Shown here: positions 12,775 through 24,168 of the stretch, piece by piece
Layout of the letters: the number at the start of each line of letters is the position of its first letter
How positions within the stretch are numbered: position 1 is the stretch's first letter
Source: Adiantum capillus-veneris
Taxonomy: Eukaryota; Streptophyta; Polypodiopsida; Polypodiales; Pteridaceae
Direction: 5' to 3'
NCBI GenBank assembly: GCA_014529385.2
Contig: CM043943.1
Coordinates: 151,608,592 to 151,672,591 of the forward strand
Length of the DNA: 64,000 nt
Made by a program: the position numbers and the translations under genes
The notes under the pieces: generated by a model
Database searches by the model: none
Seen by the model: the letters and a program-made list of their open reading frames with translations, nothing else
What the model was told of the DNA's origin: nothing

Positions 12775-13193
12775 CATTAGGAGAAATATGAACCTTGCAT
12801 GGGCCTTGTAAGGAATCCTAATTTTTAAGAATTAAGGCTAATGTTGTGTGGGGTTTAGGGGGCAAGGGCATTGAAGAAGGTAGTTTTGAGTAGGCTTTTC
12901 TAGCTTTTTTTTTAGACAAATGTAGGATGTGGACCTAAAGGGTTACTTTCTCTCTCTAGCTTTTTTTAAAGTGAAGGAAGCATAGGGGTGTGTCCACATC
13001 AGCAAAAACGTGGGTCACAAAGAGACAAAATTTGATTTTTTTTTAAAAAAATTAGTTTTACTTGTTTTTTACTTAAAACTCCCTCCCAACATATATACAT
13101 ATCCAAAAATCACTTTTTGACCCATTTTTTAACCCACAAGCTTAGAAAGTCCATTTTTTCAAAACTCTTTTCCCCCAAAAAGTAATAAACATT
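12775..13193 (+). other. Leader of the unplaced transposon, with a shared end sequence
   Basis: The phrase TTAGGARAAATATGAACC at about 12777 recurs at about 61295, in each case some 0.4-0.7 kb before a plus-strand gene. This suggests a common transposon end or promoter. No ORF is supported in this stretch. A T-run at 13031-13040 and A/T-rich sequence precede the pyrimidine-rich leader. Confidence 0.4.
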
Positions 13194-16100
13194 TTGTTCT
13201 CTCCTCCTCCTCCCTCCTCCCTCCTCCCTCCTCTCTCTCTCTCTCCCTCTCCTCTCCCTCCCTGCCCCTACCTTCCTCCTCCTCCCCAATCTCTCCCTCC
13301 CCCCCCTCCCTCCTTCTCTCCTCCCATCTTCCTCAACCTCTCTACCCTTCCCCCTCTATCTTTTCATCATTTGCTTCCTCAAACAACAGCTTCCATGGTG
13401 CTCACGGACATCACAAATGGTTTGCTTCCACCACCACGTACTCCGCACACCAAAAACATACATATTCGCTTACCCACGGCATTTGCACCGAAGACCACTA
13501 GTGAAGGTGATCAAAGGTCATCACAAGAACGTCGCACCGCTTGTGAGACCAATGTTGACATTTGGGTGGATGGCCATTTTTACCCTTACGATCCTATAAG
13601 CCGCTTCCATCCACCATTTAATAGCCTTTCCACATTTCTTCAATTTCTTGGGAGGGGAGAAGCAGACTTGTTAGGCTATTGCAAGCAGTTGTGTATGGGT
13701 GCAAGTGCTTCTTTGCATATGTGGATGCACGAATGTCAAGCTCTTCACCTCAAGATGACGGCATTACAAGAGAGTGTTGCCTCTTCGGAGAGGGTAGTTA
13801 AAAGTCTTGAACAACAAATGCAAGAAAAGGAGTCCCACATCCAGAAGCTTACCAACACCATCACATACTTGAAAGAAACACCCCTTGGTGCAAGGGAACG
13901 CAAACGCACGTATTCATCCATTGAAACTCTTGCACATTCGGGAGGAGCACGCAAATGACGAGTTACAGCCACAAGGTGATTTGGTCTTTACTTGCATGAT
14001 GCATTCTTACTTCACACTATTTTCTAACATTTATGTTTATTTGTTGCTAGAAACTTCATCCAGGAGGCATGCGGTGGAACAAGCTAAGATGATCGAGTCA
14101 ACCTTCTCACTAGTTATCTCAATACCCAGGACGTGATTTCTATCTTACAATCACCTGGAGGTAAGTACATTAAGGATGCAATCACCAAGGACCTTATGCG
14201 TAAATTAGGAAATGTGGTTAGTGATGATGACGTTCAACAAGCTTGTGATGAGGCTGGAATCAGCACCAAATCCTATCAGGCTATTTTCCAACTCCTAAAG
14301 GATGCCCTCAAAGAACATGGCATTGTGGAAAACCTATTTTCCGTTCCTCACAAGGTCAAGCTCGCAAAGAAGGCCACAAACGAAGATGTGTTCTCCCGCA
14401 TTGGGACATACCTACACATTGAGGACACAATGCCAACTTCCCTTTATGCTTTGTGCGCAACAAAGACAAGGGGAAAAAGTAAGAAACGATCCATAAGACC
14501 TTCGGAGAAGGGATTTCCTTACACAATGTGGAACAATATTTTCGTGGATCTTAGAAGGCTTCAAGAAGCCACGCTTAGATTTTACGAGTTACCTGAAGAA
14601 GGTGACACACTTTACTTTTTCTTTGGTATTATTCTTATCATAGGCTCTGAAGTTTAAGTTCTTAGCACTATTTATTTTGTAGTCCTTGGCACAAAAGTCG
14701 TTTTTGTGCTGAAACTCGATGAGTGTCAAATAGTGAAAGGCTGAAGAATAGAGAGGCTAAGTGTCACTCTAATGAACGAGGCCCTTATGCAAACCAAGCG
14801 AAGGAATTCAGTCGAGCCATCTCCCACCCCATCTTTTAGCGTGCAATTAGAGAAAGACATTTGGTGGTTGGGTGCTATTGAGGTGCCCAAAGAGACCAAT
14901 GGAGTACTTTCATGGATTTTTGAGATAACTCCATGGATCACAGAAGTAATACACTCCCAAATTGCAGGTCAGAAGTTGGAGATTGAGGGTTTTGGTAGTT
15001 ATGATGTGGAGTGGCACTTAGATGGGGATTTGAAGACCATAAAGTGTTTGCTTGGATGCAAACAAGGGGCTTCTTCTCTCATGCCTTGTCCATTTTGCAC
15101 TCAAGGGTACAAACCTAATGGACAAAAATCACATAAGAGAACTGCAAAGGCCGGTTCCATGCTTCCATGGCAAGGGCATGGAGAACAAGGGTTAGATTTT
15201 CGTGATGTCGGAGATGAAGGTAGAGAATGGGAAGCGTCTATTCTGAGATGTCCTATGCTCAATGCCCCAGACCGTGATCAAAAGGACCACGCTTGGAATC
15301 CAATCTTTTGATTTCCTCTATCGAATGTACATTTTTGTAGATTACACGCATTCATGCGCATTTTTTATAGGCTATTGAAGCTCCACACTGACTATTCTTT
15401 CACAATGAAACCGTTGGAAAAGTCCCAGGAAGCGATCGAAAGAGTGGAGGTACTCCTGAATTCCATTGGCTGTCACAGTGGAAATGTGTCTATCGTTGTG
15501 CTGCAAAGAACACAGGGGAGGCCCATGAAATTGCTCAACAAGTGTCAATGAGTGGACAAAAAGTTAGACACTTTTTGAAGAAAGTTTCCCAAGGAAAGAC
15601 AAGTCAATATGATGCTCAAAACAGCTCCAATCAGCAGGCAGGTAACCTTTGGGAGCTTTGGAAGGAGTTATGCAAAGCTACTACCAACAATGATTCAAAT
15701 GGTGAGCTTGCAAACAAGCGCAAGCAAGTTTGGGTACATTTTGATAAAATGGTCAAGCTTATGGGCCTTAACAGCACAACAGAAGAACAACACCAATTGT
15801 TTCAAGAAGCCTTGGCGGATTTTACCAAGGTCTTCACCCTTTCTTGGGGTGAAAATAACATCACACATTACATGGTAAGTCATTTTACATGGTGTATTCA
15901 TTACAAGGGATTGTTTTTATTTAATAATGTGGATCGTTTACTCATGTGAACAGCATATCTTGTTTGCGCATGCTGCATTTTTTATGCACAAGTATGGATC
16001 ACTTGGAAATTTTTAGCACTCAAGGCATGGAGAAGTCCCATTATCGAGCAAGGGGAGTGTACTTCAAAAATACTCGACATGGTGGTGGAATGGTGCAATC

Positions 16101-16317
16101 CAATTATTTGGAGGAGATGTTCAATTGGTTTTTTCGCACAACATTTGCTCGTAAGCTCACAATGGAGCATGCACGACAATCCAAGATTGCTATTGAAGTG
16201 CGAAAATGGATTCGTCAAGAGCATAGCAACAAGTGGCAAATGTCGCAAGGTCCCACCAAGCATGCTGCATGGCGGCGATGCAGAGTGCAACAAGGATCAA
16301 AGTGGATACTGCGCTAG
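13194..16317 (+). pseudogene. Multi-exon DDE-type transposase-like gene, family not identified
   Basis: A likely ATG at 13395 (MVLTDITNGLLPPP) begins an N-terminal exon with a coiled coil (ESVASSERVVKSLEQQMQEK). An exon at about 14055-14600 carries DVISILQSPGGKYIKDAITK. The next (14680-15311) has a possible first catalytic Asp in VFVLKLDECQIVKG, then WHLDGDLKTIKCLLG and a CPFC knuckle. Later exons include WGENNITHYM with an ATG/GTAAGT donor at 15875, an acceptor at 15953, and HILFAHAAFFMHKYG followed by STQGMEKSHYRARG with a candidate catalytic Glu. The order Asp, Asp, CxxC insert, Glu is typical of cut-and-paste transposases such as CACTA, hAT and KDZ, but the motifs are not theirs. Stops at about 14090 and 14745 and a one-base shift near 16010 suggest inactivation. 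Confidence 0.5.
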
Positions 16318-16424
16318 TCGCTAAACGTGAACGCAGGGTCCAACTCTTAGCGACATGTTTATTTAAAAAATAATACTTTTTTAAAAAAAATTAGTCTAAA
16401 CAGGGCCCTTTTTAAATGGGCCCT

Positions 16425-16432
16425 TATAAATA
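16425..16432 (+). promoter_or_regulatory. TATA box of the H3-like gene
   Basis: TATAAATA lies 58 bp upstream of the ATG at 16490. It follows directly on a small palindrome (AGGGCCC, spacer, GGGCCCT; 16402-16424). The spacing fits a compact promoter with a short leader. Confidence 0.5.
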
Positions 16433-16489
16433 TTGCATGCTCTCATAAACCACTCATTTCTTAAGAACAGGTGAGCTCTTACCAACGAA

Positions 16490-17334
16490 ATGGCGTGCAC
16501 CAAACAAAACGCGAAAGAGCATCCGCCTGCCAACAAAAACACCCTCCAAGGATGTGAGAAGCCGTCATGGCTTAAAGGAACAAGAAAACGGCCACGAACG
16601 CCTGGCCGTTCCAGGAACTCATCTGGTAGTGGGCATGGTGGTAGGGCACGAGAGTCATCGAGGACTGTTGAATCTCCACCTCCTCAAGATATAACACCTA
16701 GAAGGAGAATGAAGCAATGTGCCTAACGTTGGAGAGAAGAAGAGGGCCAGCAAACAACAGAGTCCAATAGGGAGCAGCCGTCGCGCCACCAATCACAAGT
16801 AGGACCATCCAGGACTCGGGTGGTCCATACAGACATTGAATCAGAGAGTAAGCCACCATGGCTACGAGATAAAATACCGTGCACACACCGGGTGGCCGTT
16901 GGGGGGAAGACATTGCCTCAAGGCCCTTGCCTCAAGGCCAGGGAGCTCTCCCCACACGACAAGAGTGCAAGTCTAAGTTTTTCAAGAAGCCTAAATGCCG
17001 CCCGCCAGCAAATGTGCAAGTGCCCCCAAGACGACCGCAGCGGCGCCGAAAAATAGCAAGGGCATTTGCAGAAATCCGCCACTACCAGAAGACGACGGAG
17101 CTTTTGATTCAACGCGCCCCCTTTGGTCGCACTGTGAAGGAGGTGCTTCAAAGCTATGGAAATCAGTATAGAATGCAAGCAATAGTGCTAGAGTCTATTC
17201 AAGAAGCTGCAGAGGCCCACATCATTTCGGTGTTGGAAGATACCAACCTATGCGCCATACATGCAAAGCGAGTGACAATACAGCCAAAAGATATGCAGCT
17301 TGCACGTCGATTGCGACGAGACTTCGAGCATTAG
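16490..17334 (+). pseudogene. Histone H3-like variant with long unusual tail (frame-disrupted or spliced)
   Basis: The C-terminal 90 residues (17062-17334) are a histone H3 fold: αN EIRHYQKTTELLI, α1-loop RAPFGRTVKEVLQSYGNQYR, α2 IQEAAEAHIISV, EDTNLCAIHAKRVTI, then PKDMQLARRLRRDFEH. Between PF and QEAAEA there are 25 residues, as in ordinary H3, so the loop-1 insertion usual in centromeric CENH3 is absent. The start (ATG 16490) reads MACTKQNAKEHPP, echoing the H3 start, followed by about 180 tail residues rich in Arg, Ser and Pro, far longer than the H3 tail. A TAA at 16724 and a frame change between about 16880 and 17050 separate tail and fold, so it is a pseudogene or has an unresolved intron. 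H3 forms the nucleosome core with H4. The gene has its own TATA box. Confidence 0.75.
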
Positions 17335-17441
17335 CCGAAGTTACCCCTCTTTTTTTATTGCACACCCTTATCTTTGTAATGATTTGACTTTCCAATGACA
17401 ATATGATCAACAGTTGTGTCTACTGTGTCTATTATCTTTGT

Positions 17442-17447
17442 AATAAA
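17442..17447 (+). terminator. Possible polyadenylation signal of the H3-like gene
   Basis: AATAAA lies 108 bp after the H3-like stop, right at the outer edge of the foldback that starts at 17449. Confidence 0.4.
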
Positions 17448-17448
17448 A

Positions 17449-18268
17449 TGACTTTGTAATTTCAAGTTCTGTATGTAATTTCAGTCAATTTCAGTAAATT
17501 TGTGCTTTTTAAGTACCCTTGGGGGTAGATAAGCCTATAAGGGGCAAAAAAAAGCCTAGCCACAAGGGCGCGCAAATGGCCCATTCATCAGTTTTGGATG
17601 GGCCATTTGCGCGCCCTTGTGGCCAGGCTTTTTTTTGCCCCTTGTAGGCTTATCTACCCCCAAGGGTACTTAAAAAGCACAAATTTACTAAAACCTATTG
17701 GTTTTGCAACATTATTTTACATGGATCCTTGTGGACACCCTTTTTTGGCCATTTCAATCTTTGAATTCCCTATAGGATATCCAAAAAAATAACATATTGT
17801 GAAACCAAGTGTCTATGCAACATTAATTTGGATTTTTCAAATGTCCAATGTAATTGGACTTTTTGGTGCAGGGGTGTACTAGGTAGAGCTAAAGCAGGTG
17901 ATAGTGTGCTGGAAACTTCATTTCATAATTGATTTCACCTTTTCTAGTGTCCTTGAGTGTGAACATATGCTGGAATTGCCATAAAAAGGGTGCATCTAAA
18001 TTAATGATGCAAAACCAATTCATTTCAATAAATTTGTGCTTTGTAAGTATCCTAGGGGGTAGATAAGCTTACCAGTGGCAAAATAAAGCCTGGCCACAAG
18101 GGCGTGCAAATGGCCCATCCAAAACTGATGGATGTGCCATTTGCGCGCCCTTGTGGCCATGAATTTTTTGGCCCTTGGTAGGCTTATCTACCCCCTAGGG
18201 AACATAAAATACCTAAATTTATTGAAATTGACTGAAATTACATACAGAACTTGAAATTACAAAGTCAC
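17449..18268. repeat. 820-bp foldback: palindromes nested in an inverted repeat
   Basis: Outer arms at 17449-17495 and 18221-18268 are reverse complements (GACTTTGTAATTTCAAGTTC and its complement). Inside each lies a nearly perfect hairpin: 17495-17584 pairs with 17597-17688 around a 12-base loop, and 18030-18220 is a second, diverged version of the same hairpin. A 340-bp core separates them and its edges are also inverted (CCTATTGGTTTTGCAA against TTGCAAAACCAATT). The hairpins contain GGGGGTAGATAAGC and CCACAAGGGCGCGCAAATGG. No ORF or clear target duplication is seen. It sits between the convergent 3' ends of the H3-like gene and the minus-strand relic. Confidence 0.9.
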
Positions 18269-18397
18269 CAATCAAAACAATTTTCATATCACCAATTGAA
18301 ACAATTTTCAAGATTGACAAATCACATTCAAAAGAATTTGCAAGATAGAGAGAAAATTTCAAATACTTTTTTTTACTTCCAAAACGGTGATTTTACA

Positions 18398-19884
18398 TCA
18401 TGTATCTGAGGAGTTCATAATTTTTTTGACCATTTCCTGGTGCCTATTTTGCGCATAAGGCAACTCCCCAGTCAAGAGGGACTGTGCTATGGCCTTTGGG
18501 TCAGTTGAGCCAATGGAAGCATGTATCCCTATATAGGCAAGCACTTTACCATGAAAGCCAGTGCCAAATGCTGTGCATACAAGGGATCTACGCACTAGGA
18601 ACACTTGATGCGCAGTTTGAGCAATGATGCTCAAACACAAAAACTTGCTCAAAGCTTTTAACGACCAAGTCATAAAATGGGCTTGGGGAGTAAATTCATT
18701 ATGGATAATGGCCACATCGCCAGGGGGGAGTTGTCCTAGGTAATGCGCAAGGGAAGCTTGAGGTCCAAAGCCCGTCCGCTTGCCACCCGTCCTTGCAGCA
18801 GCAAAATCATCAACCTCCGCGACATCCTTTCATAAACCGGTGAAGGTTGAGAAAAAAGACAATGAAGGATAAAATAGTAACATGAAAATTAGGATACAGT
18901 TTAACTCCTACTCCTTGTCGTCCTCCTCCCTGTTTCCCTTTGCATCCAAGTCAATGCTCCCATGCACCACAGATACAAGCTTTGGATCATCAGATGGGAG
19001 TTTGCATAATGGCATAGGCATCCTAGCAACCTCAACCTTGGCTTGCGTGGCTTGGAGTTCTTCATCAGCCACGTGCAACTACTCTGCTTCCAGGACCTCC
19101 GCACATACAACTGCAATAGTGTCAGCAACAGAGTCCCCATCTGACAAGAGCTTGCTTTCTAGGGCATCTGGCGTATTGTCTAAGGGACATTTGGTACTGT
19201 TGCATAGCACGCTCAAGCATTCATCCATGCCCAAGCCAAATGATTTCTCCAAATCATGCAGGAACACTACTCCTCCCCATCCACTAACACTGAGGAGAAG
19301 CGGCTGATTTCTACCTCTGGGATAGCCACATCCATCACTGGTAGTGGCAATGGAGTGTCACTAGGGCCAGCCGCAACTATGGATTTCTCGACCACTTCCT
19401 CAAGACCCCTAGGGTACTCGAGCCTGTGTGCCTTTCCTTCCGCTGCAGGGTTCATGGGGATAACCTGCTGCTCCTTGGTGTCCTTGATAAAGGACCCAAC
19501 CTAAAGGTGTGGTAAGCGGAGCTCCTCCAAATCAGGTTCCTCGCTCACCAAGAAGATAAATGTTGCGAGTTGAGAAAGGTACTCCACCCCCAACTTGCGC
19601 TTCTTGAGCGCTAACACCCCTGGGGCTTGCTCGTCCAAGTAATGGCCTGCATCGGTTGCAATTTCTTGGAATCGTTGCAACCGCTTGGAGAATGGGCGAT
19701 CACCTTTGTGTATATAGCGCAAAAGATCGCAAGACACCCAGATCCCTACATGTGGGGGGATAGATACATAATATTTTATGATGTGCTCCTCCATGAACGC
19801 AAAAATCTCGACAAATGCATCCATGTGAAGGGCAACTGTGGCATCAAGGTTAGGGAGACGAGTAAAAAAGGTGTGGAGATCCAA
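18398..19884 (-). pseudogene. Unknown minus-strand coding relic
   Basis: The first segment (19884-19501) encodes MDLHTFFTRLPNLDATVALH, FMEEHIIKYYVSIPPHVGIW, LKKRKLGVEYLSQLATFIFL and ends in EEPDLEELRLPHL. After a stop the reading continues through an acidic, Pro-rich part (PLPLPVMDVAIPEVEI) and, after a frame change near 19267, ESKLLSDGDSVADTIAVVCA, then a TAG and LHVADEELQATQAKVEVARM. A separate segment at 18715-18398 has LLTGELPYAQNRHQEMVKKI. I recognise no domain or family. The stops and frame changes argue for decay, although some may be introns. It could be a captured host gene or a protein of an unknown transposon. Confidence 0.4.
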
Positions 19885-20429
19885 CTTCCCTTTGTATTAA
19901 GTGCAAGATGATGGCACCTCCCAAAGTGTAATCACTTGCCCTTACAAAAACATACAAAGTTCTTGATAATCTTTTAGTCTAAAATTTTGTCTCTAGGAAA
20001 GCATTGTTCGAAGGATATAACTAACATGGCTATGGAATATGACAAAGGTTTAGCCAACAACATTGCATTGATTGTGACAATTTAAAATTGATTTTGACAA
20101 TTTCAAATGAATGTCTAAATAAAAAGGTATGTAACAGCCTCTGATTTTTTACTCACAGCTGACAATGTAGTGACACAAACACTCAAAATTACACACTGTC
20201 GTGAGAATGACATGTTCTCACGTATTATAAAAATTTGAGAAGGACTCTGAAAATTCCCCCATGCAAGAAAACTCTCATGTGTTCTTTTCTAATTTTATCA
20301 ACTAAAATGGATCACCAAAAATTATAAGAGACATTAGACAATAATAATTCTTACCGAGGTCTTCACGTTATATACAAATGTTTTGATCGCAATCTATGAA
20401 GCATAGTATCATGTCAATAGAAGTGTAAG

Positions 20430-20430
<1 letters not shown>
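19885..20430. other. No gene seen
   Basis: AT-rich sequence with no supported ORF, repeat family or RNA gene between the unknown relic and the GT microsatellite. Confidence 0.6.

Positions 20431-20521
<91 letters not shown>
20430..20521. repeat. (GT)n microsatellite
   Basis: About 90 bp of uninterrupted GT/TG. Confidence 0.98.
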
Positions 20522-20522
<1 letters not shown>

Positions 20523-20633
20523 AATACCTTGGCCAACATATATGTCAATTATGCTGTATTTTTTAAAGCTCCAAAAAGTGTGATTTTACGGAAACTGTAC
20601 ATCTAACGTTGTGAAACCTTTCAAAGCAAAAGA

Positions 20634-20715
<82 letters not shown>

Positions 20716-20720
20716 CACAC
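20634..20720. repeat. Compound (CT)n(AT)n(AG)n microsatellite
   Basis: CT tract, then about 50 bp of AT, then AG tract. As a whole it is self-complementary and could extrude as a cruciform. Confidence 0.95.
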
Positions 20721-20910
20721 ACAATTTGTATAATTTTTATTTCTTTTTGTCCCTTCTCCCCTCCCTAGGTGATAAATACATGAGCCACATAATTCAAAGG
20801 AAAAAATATTTATAGTCTTATGTGACAAGGCCACAAGAGAAACTAAGAAAATCATTTTCCGGCTTTGCTCGACTCTACTGTATGTCAAGAAAAATTGGTC
20901 CTTGATATGT

Positions 20911-21006
20911 AGGGCTGGCTAACCTCAACACTACTAACACGGGGATTTGAATGACCCCCAAGCGGTGGGATTGATGGCCAGGAAGTGCGGGCACAGAAAC
21001 AAAGGC
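20911..21006 (-). mobile_element. Inverted partial copy of the SINE body
   Basis: This segment is the approximate reverse complement of 21213-21305 (shared ACCCCCAAGCGGTGGGAT against ATCCCACCACTTGGGGGT). It carries no tRNA-like head, so it is a truncated minus-strand copy facing the plus-strand SINE. Confidence 0.55.
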
Positions 21007-21114
21007 GCGTGTAGACGTTGATTGCTGAAAAATAAACAAGGGCAACAAATGTAGACAAGGATACTCACTTTATGATCAAGGGTGCTCATAGTGGTTTCAA
21101 CAAACCACACGTGC

Positions 21115-21350
21115 CTGTGTGGGTTAGCTCGTTAGTCTCCCAATTGCGAGGTCATGGGTTCAAGTCTCCCACCCATGTCCATGCGTTGACTTTTTGTAGA
21201 CCCTTCCCCCGCCTCTAGATTCGTGTGCACACTTCCCGATCGTCGATCCCACCACTTGGGGGTCATTAAGGTCCAATGTTAGATAGTGTTGAGAGGGCTA
21301 GCTGATGTATTAGAAGGACTCCGGGCTTCTCTTTCACATGCACAATACTT
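21115..21350 (+). mobile_element. tRNA-derived SINE
   Basis: The head has an A-box-like GGTTAGCTCGTTAG at 21122-21135 and a B box GGTTCAAGTC at 21157-21166, the internal RNA polymerase III promoter layout. The head is too irregular for a working tRNA (no complete acceptor and anticodon arms). The unrelated body runs to roughly 21310-21350. A SINE would be mobilised by LINE reverse transcriptase. Confidence 0.6.
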
Positions 21351-21870
21351 CAATGAAATTGTACTATAAGGTTTTTAGGACCAAAGGGAACAAATAATTT
21401 CTTGTTATTTGGGGAGTGTTGAAACAAAATTAAATCATGCTTGGTTTGATTCATTGGTCTCAATATGTCTACCACAAAAAAAACTGAGAAAAATATTGAC
21501 AGGTTTCCTGGATATTATCTTTCAAAATGCATTCATTGCAGGATACAAACGTCTGCTTGGCAATACTCCTATTAAATAAACTAGTATGTGATCCGCTCAT
21601 TGCTGCAGCCAAGGGGTATGGTTCAATTTTCGGTACCCCTCCCCCTCCTCTTTAAGGTGACAACATCTTCAAGTATTTTTTATGCATTCAATTCAAGGTA
21701 GTGATAGCCATAACTTAAATGCTTCATTATCTACAATGAGGTTTTGCATTCTTTGTTGTACATCTCTTAATGACATCAACTTTGTGTCACAATAGAAAAT
21801 GCATAGAGAATTGAATCAACATAACAACTATAATACATCCATAAACTAAAAAGATTACATGCAGTGGAGC
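21351..21870. other. No gene seen
   Basis: AT-rich non-coding sequence. A 38-bp phrase at about 21799-21835 (TGCATAGAGAATTGAATC) recurs at about 22768-22804, so the region has at least one local duplication. Confidence 0.5.

Positions 21871-21911
<41 letters not shown>
21871..21911. repeat. (GA)n microsatellite
   Basis: About 40 bp of GA repeat. Confidence 0.97.
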
Positions 21912-21916
<5 letters not shown>

Positions 21917-22095
21917 TAGAAGAACATGGCTGTAATTTTATGGCAAGAGAGAGACACAGGGAGAGGGAGATTAAAATAAAAACAAAAATCTACTCCCATT
22001 AGTATAAGTAGTCTCTTTAAGCGTAACTTGCAGTTGGTCACTTTTTTTTTTTTGTTGAAAGCCACTAAATCTTAACTGACAAAAAACTTGTGACT

Positions 22096-22570
22096 TCAAA
22101 ATGACAATCTGCGAGACGCTGCATTCGGCACCCACAAAATCCATGGTCCCACGCAACAAACACTCCTACCAAAACGTTGATGCCCCTCATGCAAGGTGTA
22201 CAATACAATACTCCAATTCTCATGTCTATCCCTATGAGAGTATACTGCATTGGCATGCAAGCGATCGCCAAGCTCACAAACCCGTATGCGAGTTGAACCT
22301 GGATTACGGTTCAGTGCCACATGGATATGAAAGTATCCTTGGGGTCCTCCAAAAAAAGCATGCACTTCCATAAAAATGTTATCACTATAATAGTGATCCC
22401 TCCAAGCCAATAGGTTAAGGACAATAAGTTCAATAACCAAACAAAATATAGAAAGAAACTGTGCTTCGTTGATATTCCTTACCTAACAACTTCAAAGCTT
22501 TCAATAATGTGTACTACATCATGCACATTGAGTGGGCCTCTCCAACCAGGTGGATCTACATGACAAATTT
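22096..22570 (-). other. Possible exons of an unrecognised minus-strand gene
   Basis: A minus-strand segment at about 22563-22490 reads PPGWRGPLNVHDVVHIIESF and ends at GTTAG/GTAAGG, a good donor, after an acceptor-like TGTAG. A second open stretch (22377-22096) reads MEVHAFFGGPQGYFHIHVAL, then a Cys-containing stretch, with no stop for over 90 codons. The two could be consecutive exons. I recognise no domain, and the support is the splice-like borders and open frames only. Confidence 0.25.
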
Positions 22571-22599
22571 GTTAGTTCAAATATCAAGCTAAAAAATTT

Positions 22600-23895
22600 T
22601 CAAAGCATATAATTAGATCTAATTACCATAGATGTGATGTGGTGGATGATGAAGCATCCAAGTAAACGTAGACAATGTCCAATGTCTTCTAAGAGGAGGC
22701 ATCTATAAATAGAACATTCCACCCCATCTAAGAAATACCAACATAAGCTTTGCATGGCAGTGAAAGTGCATAGAGAATTGAATCGACATAACAACTATAG
22801 TATGGGACCCATGTATTGGTGCAAACCAAAAGAGTGCACTATTAATACCACTAAAACTCTTAAATCTATAGCAAACCATTAGCTCTCAACCACTCCCAAA
22901 CATGCACAAAGAGTTGCACAAATCTACTCATTTATGTAAATATAAGCCATAAACTTTCAATATTCTCATAATGAGATGAAAAACATGTAAAACATCTATA
23001 ATTTATGAAAGTAGAAATTTCACAGATATGCAACAACTTAAAGATGGAAAAAAACACTTAGATTTGAGATTTTGATTCCTTTTTTGAAAACAAATAACCC
23101 AACTGCAATACCAATGAACCTGCATACACCAAAAATTTTATTCATGATTGGCATTGTTCATGTAGACTCCATACAAAATGTCAAAATCCATCGAAAACAA
23201 ACTAAACAATTTGTGCATACCATTGCCATACAAAGGATGCTTTGCTGTGGAGTTGTAGTTGATAGCACATACTAACTATAATAATACTCAAATTCTCTAT
23301 ACCTATCATACATTGATCACCCTTTTTGCAAATAAAACCCCACAAAGACTATTTTCTTCTTTGAACCTTCCATAAGTTCTACATTATACACATCTTATGG
23401 ACGCACATCATAATAGAGACGGGTTGGTCACTAATTTCCAAAGCAAAGAGATCCATAGGAGAAAGTTTGATTTTTGCCAAGAGGACACAACTTTAGGTGT
23501 ATGCATATGCATCAATGCACTAAATTACCGAGTTCAAGTGGTTTAAACGGTACACGATCCTTGTCTAAAGTTATTTACAATGGTGATTACAAACTCATAA
23601 TGGGGTCTAAAAATTGCTACTCCCAAATATTTGGGATATCAAAAAATCCTTTAAATCTAAAGGAGTAAGACAATTTCTACCTATAAATCTGATGATAACT
23701 TATAAATGAAGTTTTGGTAGCGGAAAAATATTTTGGAATCTATCCAGCTTTCAAGTATTTCATTTCCACTGAAGCTCACGTAGCTAATAATAGATGTAGT
23801 AATTGAAGCCTCTTTCTTAATGACGTGTTACTTTATGTTTTCAAGGCACAAATGCATTACTCCATATTGTTTGGACACAAATATAATTTCAACTA
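22600..23895. other. No gene seen
   Basis: About 1.3 kb of AT-rich DNA with only short, unsupported ORFs on both strands. The only structure noticed is the duplicated 38-bp phrase near 22768. Confidence 0.55.
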
Positions 23896-23900
23896 ACATT

Positions 23901-24122
23901 GGAGAGAGGGAATGGGGAACATGCCCAACACACAAACAAAGGCCTCCCTATAGCTCAGGGTACTCACAGCACCCCTATCCTGTCAAACACACCTTCAAAA
24001 CACGCACGAAATGCTAGCAGAGCTCCACATGCACCTCACCTAATAACATGCACGGTTGGAACTACCACAATCGAACACACCTATGCCACAATGTTCAATC
24101 CTTGCCCTTCAACACAGACAAC

Positions 24123-24168
<46 letters not shown>

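Noticed and set aside
16490-17334. Canonical centromeric histone CENH3
   Set aside because: Loop 1 has the ordinary H3 length and the C-terminal half is close to H3; only the long tail resembles CENH3, which is not enough.
21115-21178. Functional tRNA gene
   Set aside because: A and B boxes are present but the acceptor and anticodon arms do not form, and a repeat body follows, so a SINE is the better reading.
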